NCBI GenBank assembly: GCA_949316235.1 | Contig: OX438748.1 | Span: forward strand, 24,554,575 to 24,618,574 | Length of the DNA stretch: 64,000 nt | Reading direction: 5' to 3' | Source: Oegoconia quadripuncta | Taxonomy: Eukaryota > Arthropoda > Insecta > Lepidoptera > Autostichidae | In this document: positions 1 through 9,846 of the stretch, one piece after another | Position numbering within the stretch: the first letter of the stretch is position 1 | Layout: each line of letters begins with the position of its first letter | Notes under the pieces: generated by a model | Told to the model about the DNA's origin: nothing | What the model saw: the letters and a program-made list of their open reading frames with translations, nothing else | The model's database searches: none | Translations under genes and position numbers: made by a program

Positions 1-60
1 TAAATCACTTTCTCCTACAGAATATTTATAAAAAAGGTCTTAATTATGTTGCCGACTGTA

Positions 61-113
61 CACGTGAACGCGGTAGTAAAGTTAACTCAACACAAAACTT
101 ACACTCCGCCCTC
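61..113 (-). repeat. Dispersed repeat end (GGGCGGAGTGTGAG family)
   Basis: The reverse strand reads nearly the same 50-odd bases that start at 14316 and at 63932 on the plus strand (GGGCGGAGTGTGAG, then GTTAACTTTACTACCGCG). Three copies in one window mark a dispersed element, probably a MITE. No coding content. Confidence 0.6.
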
Positions 114-584
114 TATTTGAGTAGACCATTTTTTTTTTCACTTTGCTATTCCACTGAGCCGACTTAGATACGGGACAAGTTCAAAATCAAATAATAGACG
201 AGACAACCGGAGGTTGCTAAAACATATAAGAATATCAGTCTAAAAATAGTTTTCGAGAAAAAAAATCTTAAATTATTCTTATATTTTTTTCTTTTTAAAA
301 TGTTATGTACATAATGTGTTTTTTTTTTTATTTAATGCACTGCTCGCCAGTTGTCCTCATTCTTGGTAATAATCGAGTTATGTTAATGAAATTATATATT
401 TCCATTTTAAGTAAATCAATATGTTGCAAAGTATTAATTAGATTTAATACATTACATTCTGTTATGTATTTAATCGTTCAACTATGGATGCCAGGAAAAA
501 ACGTGAAGCCGCAATCTTGCCTATATCAATGTATATAGCACATTTAAAATGTCCACCTGGCTAGCTACCACCATCTTATCTAAA

Positions 585-1208
585 ACAGCCAAGTGTGTAA
601 TTCCTGTTTACTAGTGACTCCACAACAAACAACTTTCCATTATGAATCATAGGCGAATTCGATCAAATAATTTTCGCTGACCCATACAATGTAAATAAAT
701 ATTTCGGACACTTACACCAATCATCTAGTCCCAAACTAAGCAAAGCTTGTATATTATGGATAACTAGATAACGGATAAATATACATAAATATACATAAAT
801 ATTTATATAAACATCCATGACTCAGGAACAAATGTTAGTATTCATCATACAAACATTTACCCGCACGGGATTCGAACCCGCAACCGGTGGTAGCTGATAG
901 GGTCACTACACTATCCACTACACCAATCGGTCGTCAAATCGTCGTCATTCTGAAACACCTTTAGTATGAAAGTCCAACAATTTTCGGCTAAATTCGGTTG
1001 TGGTTACTAGTAGTTCCATAATCAAGAGTGGAGTCACCAGCCGAAAATTGTCGGATTTCCGTTCTAAAGGTGGTTTCAGCACGGTTTACTTTGTATGGGT
1101 ATTCGAAAATATTTTGATCGAATTCGATTATGGTTCCTAGTGGAAAGTTGTTCGTAATCAGAGTCACTAGTAAACAGGAATTACACTAATTAAATTTCCC
1201 CCTGTATA
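585..1208. mobile_element. MITE with inverted ends, interrupted by a SINE
   Basis: The left end GTGTAATTCCTGTTTACTAG is mirrored on the right by CTAGTAAACAGGAATTACAC. The same ends bound the smaller element at 36429-36574 and the one at 9308-9615. The extra length here comes from the S3 SINE at about 697-945. Internal segments around 960-1100 also carry short mirrored pieces (CCAACAATTTTCGGCT against AGCCGAAAATTGTCGG). No transposase is present, so it is non-autonomous. Confidence 0.65.
697..945 (-). repeat. tRNA-derived SINE, family S3
   Basis: Read on the minus strand it opens with a tRNA-like head holding an A-box-like GGTGTAGTGGATAGTG and a B-box GGTTCGAATCCC, then a body ending near the Ile-codon-rich AT tail. 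Sister copies lie at 24017-24160, 52797-53028 and 54380-54575. It is inserted within the MITE at 585-1208. Confidence 0.75.
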
Positions 1209-1317
1209 TCAAGCTACCTCGGGCATCAGTCTCCAAATGTATATACCCTACCTATTTAATAGTGTAAAACTTATGAGGGGAGAAGATATGTATATATAAT
1301 TAGGCTCAACGCGTCTG

Positions 1318-1584
1318 CACTAGACCTCAAACACACCTGATGTTAAGTGAAGATGAGGCTGAAGGTGGTAGCGTACTGACCCGGAAACCCCATTTTGATA
1401 GACTGGCTATCTTATCTCTGACAACCGGGACACAACATTGCTGTTAACGTTGCTGTTTGGCGGCAGATTTAGATAAGACGGTGCAGTGGACATTTTAAAT
1501 GTACCACCAACCAAAGCAAGTAACTAAACATGTGCCCCGCTGGGGATCGAACCCCTATGTTGTTTACATTGGGCCAAGGAGGCG
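1318..1584 (-). repeat. tRNA-derived SINE, family S1
   Basis: This is a minus-strand copy of the commonest SINE here. It shows the 3' block TCACTTAACATCAGGTGTG, the middle block with TTATCTAAATCTGCCGCC, and the tRNA-like head with GGTTCGATCCCC. It is diverged and lacks a clean poly-A tail. Confidence 0.8.
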
Positions 1585-1941
1585 AACGCGATTTGCTTGG
1601 GATTCACTAATTTTTGATGTCTCCATGTGCAAGTGTATTGTTGTCATTTGAGCGATTTGCGTGTGTGGTACCCGCTAACCGTATGACGTAGTCCGACGTG
1701 TGACACTTGACGTAGTCCTTTGACTATAGCCACCCATAGTGCTGGCGTGACTCGCCCTCTGCAGCCAATAATGGTGCGGCGACGTACCTACTCGGTTTGG
1801 GTCAACTAACCGTACTTTATGCTGCTGCTATTAATAGGACCAGCCCATATATTATGTATCTTCGTCGGTATCGTCATCGATTGCGTTGACCATTGTGTAA
1901 CTATCAAATTTCTGAGCGCACTCTAATAACTCCTCATCCAT

Positions 1942-2219
1942 CCATTCAAAACCATCATAAAACAGACATTATTTACCAAATTTCTGACTATCTAGATGAT
2001 AAGCAAGCATGGACATAGACCGCTCGGCGATATTCAGTCTAATTATTAATATAATATAATTGTAACCCAAACTTATTTTAAAATAAGCTTCTTGCTCGTT
2101 CTTCTCTGTGGAATCAGCTTTGTGAATGAGTAATAATGTTAAAAGATAACAAATGTGTCGTTTTCAAGTGATAATTTTTATCGTACGAAATAAATATTTT
2201 TTGATTTTGATTTTGATTC
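1942..2219 (+). mobile_element. 3' fragment of CR1-group LINE
   Basis: The sequence aligns by eye with the last codons and 3' UTR of the LINE at 44484-48705: the SDYLDDK coding end, a degraded AGCTTCTTGCTCGTTCTTCTC block, and the tail TTTTTGATTTTGATTTTGAT. It is 5'-truncated and older than the other copies. Confidence 0.7.
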
Positions 2220-2324
2220 TCCTACAATCCTCATTACGTTATATCTAGTACTATTATTAGTCTTGTATACACTTCTATCCAATAATCTTAAAAGCTTTTT
2301 GCTCATAGATAGAATACCTGCCAG

Positions 2325-2420
2325 TGATAGAATAAAAATGTTTTCCGTAGGCGTAGGCAGAGACCACACACTTCCACTTGCTACGATCCTCTTTTGCTTC
2401 ATTCACTCTCATAAGTATAG
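2325..2420. repeat. Dispersed repeat (CCACTTGCTACGATCC family)
   Basis: A short copy of a repeat also seen at 38900-39065 and 56265-56460. It shares CCGTAGGGGTAGGCAGAGACC-like text, ACTTCCACTTGCTACGATCC and CTTCATTCACTCTCATAAG. No coding potential. The element class is not known to me. Confidence 0.55.
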
Positions 2421-2879
2421 GTATATGGACTATTAGATTTAAATTACTACTGTGAATTTCATTGCGTTGGATAATATACTAAGAACCCCTGTAATTATTT
2501 TCAAAAATCGATCAATAACTTCTTTATATTTATGAAAAGTTTCACCGATGGCAAATAGTCACGACTCAATGAAATACTTTTTAGAAAATATGAAGTAGCA
2601 ATATATTGTTTTTTTTTTGAAAATGGTTTTAGCAGATCTTAGCTTCTTGTACAACGCAATGAAGTTCACAGTGGTAACTTTAAGAATTAATATTGTAGGT
2701 TATTATTATACTAAATACCTATACTATACCTAAAGGAAACTACAGAATGGTAGAAAACACTTTTATTCTGTTACTGATGGGTACTCTATCCTTCTACAAA
2801 AAATCAAACTTTAAAATATTGGAAGTTACACCACAAAGTTTGAGTATTTTTACTAGACTATTGATGTCAGGTAACTTAC

Positions 2880-3059
2880 CAAAAATCCTGTTTGTATTTA
2901 AACTGTCGACTCCGCAACATTGTGTTCGAGGATCTGGTGGAAGGGAAGTCAGTATGCAGTCATCTGCACGTGGTTCAGCTTCACCACTCTCATCTGGTTC
3001 AGGATCGTTGACGTCATCATAATCATCGTCGTATATCGCTGCGGTTTTATTTTCTGGAA
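2880..3059 (-). CDS. Exon of clip-type serine protease (linker and activation site)
   Basis: This is a 180-nt minus-strand exon between an AG acceptor (CTTATTATAG) and a GTAAGT donor. Its open frame starts with a split codon. It encodes an acidic linker (Asp/Glu-rich around residues 9-30) followed by DCILTSLPPDPRTQCCGVDS and then NRIFG, the expected zymogen-activation context of insect clip-domain trypsin-like proteases (cleavage after Arg; the new N-terminus usually reads I-x-G-G). The pre-activation Cys that normally ties to the catalytic domain is visible. The catalytic His, Asp and Ser exons would lie at lower coordinates and are not found in this window; the clip domain was not recognised upstream either. 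The family call rests on motif order only. It is separate from, and antisense to, mim. It could be a proPO-activating-type or immune-cascade protease; which one cannot be said. Confidence 0.72.
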
Positions 3060-3467
3060 CTATAATAAGAGAAAATTATCCGCACTAATATATAAATGAG
3101 AAAGTAATTCTGTCTGTCGTAGTAACTAGTCGTAAAGAGGTAGCCTGGGACCTAGATGACATAGGCTACTATTTAATGAAAAAGGCGTCCGGCGGAAAAC
3201 TAAGTAAGAAATACTTTCAAATTTTACTGGCCGAAAAGCGAGTTCGAAAGCTTAAAATGGAAGGAATGAGGTGATTCTTCAGACAACCAAAAGAGAACCA
3301 AAGTCATTAGCTCTGCAAGTTAGATGGCTAAATGTCATGGGCAGGTCATATCTGTTGCATAACCGACATTTGCTGTAGCAACCTCACTCTGGATTGGAGG
3401 CTGCGATGTTGTATAGGCAAAGACAATTTGAATGATATTAATATATTTAGTTCCTCGGGAACCTCCT

Positions 3468-3580
3468 TGTGAAATAGCCTGGCATGCGAACGAGCTGGTG
3501 TCCAGGGAGAGTAACTTTGTGTTTGATCGTATCTTTAAACTTAATGAAACGAAGTGTTTGTATATCTATGGGGAAGTGGC
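3468..3580 (-). mobile_element. CR1-group LINE fragment
   Basis: The minus strand matches the ORF2 end and start of the 3' UTR of the 44484-48705 LINE (the segment around KFKDTIKQKL and the downstream GCCTGG...TTCGCATGCC text). Both ends are truncated. Confidence 0.55.
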
Positions 3581-3879
3581 ATAATTGCAAATAAATGAGA
3601 TTTTTGACATTGAAAATATATTTTTTTTGTCGCTACGGTATAGACCCGGCGAAAGTGCGACATTGCTCTGGTGGCTGATTGCGGTGTTAAAAGCCATGTC
3701 TCGACGGACGCTACAGAGTCATTTTTTTTTTAAATATGTAAAACTTTTTGAACATCGAAAATATATGAAAAATGCGGTCGTTTTTCGCCAAAAAATTCAT
3801 ATTTCGAAAACAAAATGAGATATCAAAAAAAATAAACAAATTCCTAGAGATCTGGTGGGTTATTCTTTAGTAAGTAGGC

Positions 3880-4383
3880 AATTAAATAAATAAACAAAAA
3901 GATATTTATTCATCCACTTAAAAAAAAAATATAGTACTACATGATCATTAATTATAGTAAAATTTTCTAACTTAGTGGACAAATAGGTTGGAGCCTCAGC
4001 AAAATAGCTGTTTTTCAGTCTCCACCTCGTGCATTCAGTGATAACAGAACGCATAACACGTCAGAAGTTGTTGCACACTACAATACTATTGGCTACTAGC
4101 TACATGCATACAAGCATTAAAGGACCAAAACTTAGGAGAGAGAAAAATTTTGATATAATAATAATTGACGAAAGACACCTACAATTCCTATACAATTAGA
4201 AAGTCAACTAACAAAATCTCAAATAATAGAACTGGCTGGCACGTCATACTTCGGCATCACAGAGGCCCAGTTACTGGAAAACTTCTGTTTGCATAAAAGC
4301 AATTCCTTACATTTTCTTTTGAATGTGCAAAACGAGTTGCTTTGTTTGGTTGGTGGAGGTAAGTCGTTCCAGCACTTGAACGT
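3880..4383 (-). mobile_element. 5'-truncated LINE 3' end, copy 1 of a near-identical pair
   Basis: About 500 bp nearly identical to 11650-12215. On the minus strand the upstream part encodes the LINE C-terminus typified by FRFAASKCWNDLPPPIK in the other copy; the A-rich tail is at the low-coordinate end. Its 5' truncation falls just before that motif. Confidence 0.75.
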
Positions 4384-4862
4384 CGGGTTAATAGAAGTTG
4401 TAACTTGTAATTAACGATTAATATGTTAAAAAATTTTATTCAGTTTATTTGGCAGATTTTTGCTATACACTGTTCTCACCTCTCGCGCCAAAACCCGCTG
4501 TCAGTAAAGCGAGTATTAAAAAATATGGTGCCATTATCCGCTCTAGTGCAATCCGCAAAGCTTTGTCACTTCTCACTCGATCACTCGATGTTATACATAA
4601 CACTAAGGATAACTAGTCTATGCTGTGATTTTAAAAGGCTATACAAGTTCCTTCGGCTTGGTGTTGCCAGAGATGTAACAAGTGCCGCAGGTGTAAGGTA
4701 AATTATGGCATGCGTATACTTGTGGATGTAGATAGATATTTATTTGAGTCGATGTACACACATACGATATTTATTCTTCATTTCACCAGAAAAACAAACA
4801 GATTACAGTCTGAAAATGTATATAAAGGTGAACTTATCTCTAAAAATCAACCTTATCGGAGG

Positions 4863-5078
4863 TTTTTTTTTTATGAACAACGGGTTGGTACTTTACCTCA
4901 ATCACACCTGATGTTAAGTTAAGATGAGGTCGAAGGTGGAAGCGTACTGACCCGGAAACCCCAACATACTTGGGGGTCTGGCTATCTTACCTCTGACAAT
5001 TGGAACACAACAATGCTATTAACATTGCTGCTTGGCGGCAGATTTAGATAAGATGGTGGTAGCTAACCAGGCAGGCAG
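4863..5078 (-). repeat. SINE S1, 5'-truncated
   Basis: A minus copy with poly-A (T-run at the low-coordinate end), TCACTTAACATCAGGTGTG-type 3' block and the TTATCTAAATCTGCCGCC block. The tRNA-like head is missing. The sequence changes at about 5079 to a LINE-like stretch. Confidence 0.75.
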
Positions 5079-5235
5079 GTTAACCAGAAAGATAATGCCC
5101 TCATAACCTCTTCTTAAACATAGGCACGGGAGGACTATATGCTCTGGTAATTTATTCCACAACTGTGCAGCAAATTTTTTTTTATCCTGGCAAGACAGAG
5201 ATCCACATTTCATTAGCATAATTAAATATCACTTG
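5079..5235 (-). mobile_element. Probable LINE reverse-transcriptase C-terminal remnant
   Basis: The minus strand encodes a short frame with KKKFAAQLWNKLPEHI, the W-N-x-L-P pattern common near the end of insect non-LTR ORF2 proteins. It abuts the S1 SINE body, and the join may be an old composite. Confidence 0.45.
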
Positions 5236-5375
5236 AATACCACGATAAGAAATGAGCTAATATTTTCCGTCTCAAAGTAAATTTTTCCTGTATATTTATT
5301 TATAATGAATGTGTTAGTGATAAATATTGGGCCCAGCTTGCAACGTGAATTGGTGAAGGTATGGATTGATACAAT

Positions 5376-5836
5376 AGCATTTGGTACACTTCTCAACTTG
5401 TGCAGTTCTCAAATGGTGGACTTAACAACTGGTGCACTTCTCATATGGTGCACATCTCAACTTGTACACCATGCTCAAATGGTACACTTCTCAAATTGTG
5501 CAGTTCTCAAATGGTGAACTTAGCAACTGGTGCACGTCGCAACTTGTACATCATGCTCAAATGGTACACTTCTCAACTTGTGCAGTTCTCAAATGGTGAA
5601 CTTAGCAACTGGTGCACGTCGCAACTTGTACATCATGCTCAAATGGTACACTTCTCAACTTGTGCAGTTCTCAAATGGTGGACTTAGCAACTGGTGCACG
5701 TCGCAACTTGTACATCATGCTCAAATGGTACACTTCTCAACTTGTGCAGTTCTCAAATGGTGAACTTAGCAACTGGTGCACGTCGCAACTTGTACATCAT
5801 GCTCAAATGGTGCATTTCGCAATAGGAGCACTTTTT
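5376..5836. repeat. 82-bp tandem repeat with 16-bp sub-units
   Basis: Five to six head-to-tail units; the anchor CTCAAATGGTACACTTCTCA recurs near 5475, 5557, 5638, 5719 and (variant) 5801. Each 82-bp unit is built from four 16-mers plus one 18-mer, all variants of CTCAACTTGTGCAGTT, so it is a small higher-order repeat. Eighty-two is not a multiple of three and no unit carries a stop in any of the three plus frames. This creates overlapping open frames that are not genes. Confidence 0.9.
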
Positions 5837-6025
5837 TAAGATGAGTGGAGATTTGGAAAATTGTCTAAAAATGAAAGAATCTTTGGTTTTGCGCAGGTAA
5901 TTTTCTAAAAAATACAATCAACAAACACTGTTCAAATAGATACACACTTGCTTAAACAATTTTCAATAATAATATAAATTGTCACACGAAAGTAATAAAC
6001 CGTAATAAAAAAAAATAAAAAATTT

Positions 6026-6363
6026 AACCGCCTCCGTGGCTCAATGTAAACAACATTGAGTTTACGATTCGGAGGTCGCGGGTTCGATCCCCAGCGGGGT
6101 ACATGTTTAAGTACTCGGTTTGGTTGGTGGTAGGGCATTTTAAATGTCCGCCTGGCTAGCTACCACCATCTTATCTAAATCTGCCGCCAAGCAGCAATGT
6201 TAATAGCATTGTCGTGTTCCGGTTGTCAGAGATAAGATACCCGGTCCCCCAAATGTGTTGGGGTTTCCGGGTCAGTACGCTTCCATCTTCGACCTCATCT
6301 TCACTTAACATCAGGTGTGATTGACGTCAAGTACAAAAACCCGTTGTAAATAAAAAAAAAAAA
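6026..6363 (+). repeat. SINE S1, full length
   Basis: A complete-looking copy: head AACCGCCTCCGTGGCTCAAT, B-box GGTTCGATCCCC, body with the CTAGCTACCACCATCTTATC block, 3' ATCAGGTGTGATTGA and an A-rich tail. About 335 bp, and a useful reference copy for the family. Confidence 0.88.
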
Positions 6364-6367
6364 CCCA

Positions 6368-6452
6368 TTGGTGCATGGCCTGTCTGTGAATCGAACCTTT
6401 ACCTCCCAAATTGGGGACCGCGTCTTAACCGCTGAACCACCGACCTGTATGT
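6368..6452 (-). repeat. SINE S4 head fragment
   Basis: On the minus strand GTGGTTCAGCGGTTAAGACG then GGTTCGATTC resemble tRNA A and B boxes. The unit matches the start of the S4 element at 14745. It immediately follows the S1 tail. A fragment, not a tRNA gene. Confidence 0.55.
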
Positions 6453-6980
6453 TTCATTGATATTTTTTTATATTTTTTTTGTGTAATTGTGTGAACGCAT
6501 TGGCGTAAAGAAATGCTTTATCTATATTTCTGAAGGAGGAGCCATCATACCACGTAAAAATTTCGCTGGCTAATAACTGGCCGTTTAAATTTGGTACCAG
6601 GCAAGCGACTTAGAAGCAAAGATAACGGGATAAAGATTGGATACACGTAACGAGTTACCTTAATTTACTTTAGGGTGCTTATACGTGGGACCAAATTTAG
6701 CGATCGAACGCAAATATTGTAATATGGTACGGCTGCTGGATTAATAAATTAAGTCCTCGTATATTATACAAGCCAAGGGTAGTTTTTAGCCTCATTGACA
6801 TAGGGAGATCATAAAATCATGGTTGCGAAGTTCATAACTACGATGTACGTTACTACGAACGTTTATCATTGCGAAGTACATTGTCGCGTAAGTTCTTTAC
6901 GCGAAAGTTCACCATTGCGACGTACGTTACGTACGTACGTTAAACTCTACATATCTTCGAAATAGCTTAACCGACTTTCA

Positions 6981-7233
6981 TCAAACATGGCTAATCGGTC
7001 CCCTGGTTTAGTCTTTAATAAAAAATCGGACTACATATTACTGAGGCATAACACCGTCAAATACGTAACACCCGTCGTTTTTCGTCGTAGGTTAAAAAAT
7101 AAGTTACCTTCGATATATTGTGCGGTGGCTTCTACGAAATTGATGAACGTGCCTCAGTATTGTGTAGTCCGATTTGAGTGCGGTTTTTTTATTAAAGACT
7201 AAACGAAGGGGCAGGTTAGCCATGTTTGATGAA
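6981..7233. mobile_element. MITE with about 75-bp inverted arms
   Basis: CATCAAACATGGCTAA on the left is answered by TTAGCCATGTTTGATG on the right. The arms continue through TTTAGTCTTTAATAAAAAA and CCTCAGTA-type text. Related end fragments occur near 29520, 55460 and 57285. Confidence 0.75.
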
Positions 7234-7249
7234 AATCTCATGTAGGTAT

Positions 7250-7692
7250 ATTGGGTCTTTACCTATGAAATTGGAGTTTTTTCTTCGTTAATCATATGTA
7301 CCAATTCCTGTGACTTTCAAAGCTATATCCAAATTTGTTCTTTTATTTGGAAATTGGAATATTATTTCAAGGTTTCACATTAAGTATTTTTTAATTTCTG
7401 GGCTTTAGCCCTCATATTTTGTCATTCATATTTGTCATTTATGACATAATAAAAAAATTTAAACAGAGCTCTTTTCATGTGCTTCCCATAATCATTTCTT
7501 AGATTCGCTGAAACTTTTATAAAGCGGTTACTTTTAAAAATTAACGCTGCCTATGTTATCCGATAATACACACAAAGTTTAGCTAAATTTGGATTTGCCG
7601 CTCCCAAAAAAAAAATCAAAAATGTTTGTATGGAGAAAACAGTCTTAATGAAATTCTTCATATAAAACGCCAATTTCATAAGTAAGACCTAA
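7250..7692. mobile_element. Mariner-type MITE, copy 1
   Basis: TIRs of about 28 bp: TTGGGTCTTTACCTATGAAA at the left and TTTCATAAGTAAGACCTAA at the right, flanked by TA. The core GGTCTTTACCTATGAAATTG is identical to the end of the mariner at 42624-42648. The interior is not transposase-derived and is shared with the copies at 18488-18906 and 30803-31226. Confidence 0.85.
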
Positions 7693-8212
7693 TAGTTGGT
7701 TTGGTTTGTCTGAATGATTTAATCGCTTGTTTTCTCGGCGGTTTTGCGGTTAATGAACTTCGCAACTATGATTTACACTCCATAAAAGTTTATAAAATAA
7801 TCCTTAAAAGTCCAGGGGTATTGTTATTAGGGACGTGGTATCCAATTTGATGATCGAATTCAAGCGAGTTACACGGCAAATTATTCGTACGTATCGAACG
7901 TTTTACAGAGAATTGTTAAGCTGAAACCGCAATAAATTTGGTCATGGAATGACGCAGAAGGAATGACATGATAACTGTAATTCAATATTGTAAAAATTAG
8001 TAAAAATAATTATCAATTGATTACCTCAACTACATCTTAGTCACAATAATTACATACAAGGGAAGTAGTTGCAAATGTTTCTTTCTGACGTCACGACGTA
8101 TCACGCAGACGTAACGTTACATAAGTCATATTGTACCTATTAAACAAGTTATTATATCATCTATGTAGATCAAACTAATTGAACCGACAAAACTTTCAAT
8201 AGGTCCAACTCT

Positions 8213-8428
8213 TTATGTCCCGAGCGCATCATCAAATTTATATGGGACCATCCTAGTGACAAAACAATCATCAAATTCGGTTAGCTTTTGACGAAAATAT
8301 GTTTGAACATGGAACTCCCTTCCAGCGTCAGTAATTGAATCATACAACCTTAGGATCTTCAAAAGCAAAGTGAATAGGCATTTATTGAGATCGCGTGCTT
8401 CATATTCGACCACATTGTCACTTTCCAT
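8213..8428 (-). other. Unrecognised open stretch, probably repeat-derived
   Basis: A minus-strand frame of 71 codons with no splice sites that fit a host exon. It contains EARDLNKCLFTLLLK and TDAGREFHVQ, which look protein-like. It ends 30 bases from an S1 SINE. It may be the C-terminus of a decayed retroelement or an old gene fragment. No function is claimed. Confidence 0.3.
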
Positions 8429-8457
8429 TTATTCGTTGTGAGTACCACTAAAAATGC

Positions 8458-8714
8458 ATTTGCACTTGACCTGAATCACACCTGATGTTAAGTGAAGAAG
8501 AGGCCGAAGGTGGAAGCGTATTGACCTGGAAACCCCATCTATTTGGGGGACAGGCCATCTTAACACTGACAACCGGAATACTACAAAACTATTAACATTA
8601 TTACTGACTACAGACTTAGATAAGATGGTGGTAGTACATGTACTCCGCTGGGGATCGAACCCCCGACCTCCGATTCGTATACCCTAAGTTGTTTACATTG
8701 ATCCATGGAGGCTT
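8458..8714 (-). repeat. SINE S1
   Basis: A minus copy with the ATCAGGTGTG block, the central TTATCTAAGTC block and the head with GGTTCGATCCCC near 8670. Diverged, no A-tail. Confidence 0.8.
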
Positions 8715-8724
8715 GTATTATTTA

Positions 8725-8990
8725 AGAGTAAGAATCGTTTATTTGACCTATTTAGCGACACACATATACATGTATAAATGTGAAACAAAATAGACACAAT
8801 AAAATTGGGTGAGGTATAAGTAGGTACACAAATCAGTTTCATATAATAAGATAGGTACTTCTATCTCCTACCACAATTTACAAAAATAAAAGTAATAAAA
8901 GACTAAAGTACTTAAAATTCTTTTCGGTGTCGCAAAGCGATGTCAAAGTAGGTCTCCATCTCAGCATAAGTTGCAGTCTGGAGGTTAGAC
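8725..8990 (-). mobile_element. LINE 3' UTR fragment
   Basis: The minus strand matches the plus-strand stretch 12640-12962: shared GACTGCAACTTATGCTGAGA, TTTGCGACACCGAAAA-type text and the CGCTAAATAGGTCAAATAAACG end. No coding portion survives. Confidence 0.6.
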
Positions 8991-9307
8991 TTACAATATT
9001 TCATTTCTTATAAGCAATGCACATTATTAATTCTACTCAATACTATCACAGAGCACGTAGCGGCGTGTGATACTATCTTTTCAAGTCAATCCAACCACAA
9101 AATAACGACTGTACGGCCGCTATGTTGTTTGTCGTCCAACTCTTTGCTGATTAAGTTTTTAGGTTTCCTCGCACTATCTGAACACATTGTTCGACCCAAT
9201 TGGTTATAGTATACCACTATTTTGCTCCACTTCTGGGGCAAAGATATTGAGCAGTAACCGTTTTGCACATGTATATGTGATCGATCACAGTTACAAGTAA
9301 ATGCATA

Positions 9308-9615
9308 AGAGGGTGAAATTTAATTCGTGTAATTCCTGTTTACTGGTGTCACTCCTGATTACGAACAATTTTCCACTAGGAACCATGGGTTATATTACAT
9401 AATTTCATCGTTATCGTCATCGGTTACGTTCTGACATGTGATTGGTTGGCTCATCGTTCGGTCGGCAATTTAACGGTTTCTGATTGGTCAACGTTATCGA
9501 TGACGATACCGATGGAGTTATATAATCTAGGGGCATAACCGAATCGATCAAATTCGACTGTGGTTCGCTGGGGAAATTTGTTGATTGGCGTCAACAATTA
9601 ATGGGATTGGGACTC
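9308..9615. mobile_element. MITE of the 36429 family with a nested inverted repeat
   Basis: It begins GGGTGAAATTTAATTCGTGT as at 36430 and ends with the ATTAATGGGATT-type text seen there. Between about 9385 and 9540 sits a second inverted repeat (ATCGTTATCGTCATCGGTTA against TATCGATGACGATACCGATG), also seen in part near 1860. It ends about 150 bp before the first mim exon. Confidence 0.55.
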
Positions 9616-9761
9616 TGTCTGTATAGACAGATTAGAATTTCATTTAATCTTATTAGGTTGTTATTACGTTCCATGTTTATTCAGTTCTGTAAATAAAAAT
9701 AACTTCTTTCAATGCATATCTATTCATGTTTAAATCTCAAAGTGACTTGTTTTTGTTCCAG

Positions 9762-9846
9762 GAGCAACGAAAGAGATCGGCACGGCGCTCACAAGGGTAT
9801 GCCTTCGGCATCGCGCTATAGAGACGAGGATGAAAACCTTCATCGG
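9762..9846 (+). CDS. mim: mim exon 1 in window: I-BAR helix
   Basis: Acceptor TTGTTCCAG, donor GGGTGAGT. It starts with two bases of a split codon, then reads ATKEIGTALTRVCLRHRAIE, the conserved I-BAR segment that reads TREIGSALTRMCMRHRSIE in vertebrate MTSS1. It ends with two bases of a Gly codon completed by the next exon. The preceding exons (start Met and first helices) lie left of the window. Confidence 0.93.

Larger units (their letters stand above)
6813..7774. mobile_element. Composite inverted-repeat element hosting two other MITEs
   Basis: The outer ends mirror each other: AAATCATGGTTGCGAAGTTC near 6813 and GAACTTCGCAACTATGATTT ending at 7774. Inside lie a second inverted-repeat element (6981-7233) and a mariner-type MITE (7250-7692). 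There is no transposase frame. Confidence 0.6.

Noticed and set aside
2747..3022. 91-codon plus-strand frame
   Set aside because: Shadow of the minus-strand protease exon, whose splice sites and motifs fit much better.
5305..5839. Four overlapping open frames of 70-95 codons
   Set aside because: Produced by the stop-free 82-bp tandem repeat; no start context, splice site or non-repeat sequence.
6080..6110. B-box GGTTCGATCCCC suggesting a tRNA gene
   Set aside because: Part of the S1 SINE head, present in over a dozen copies on both strands.
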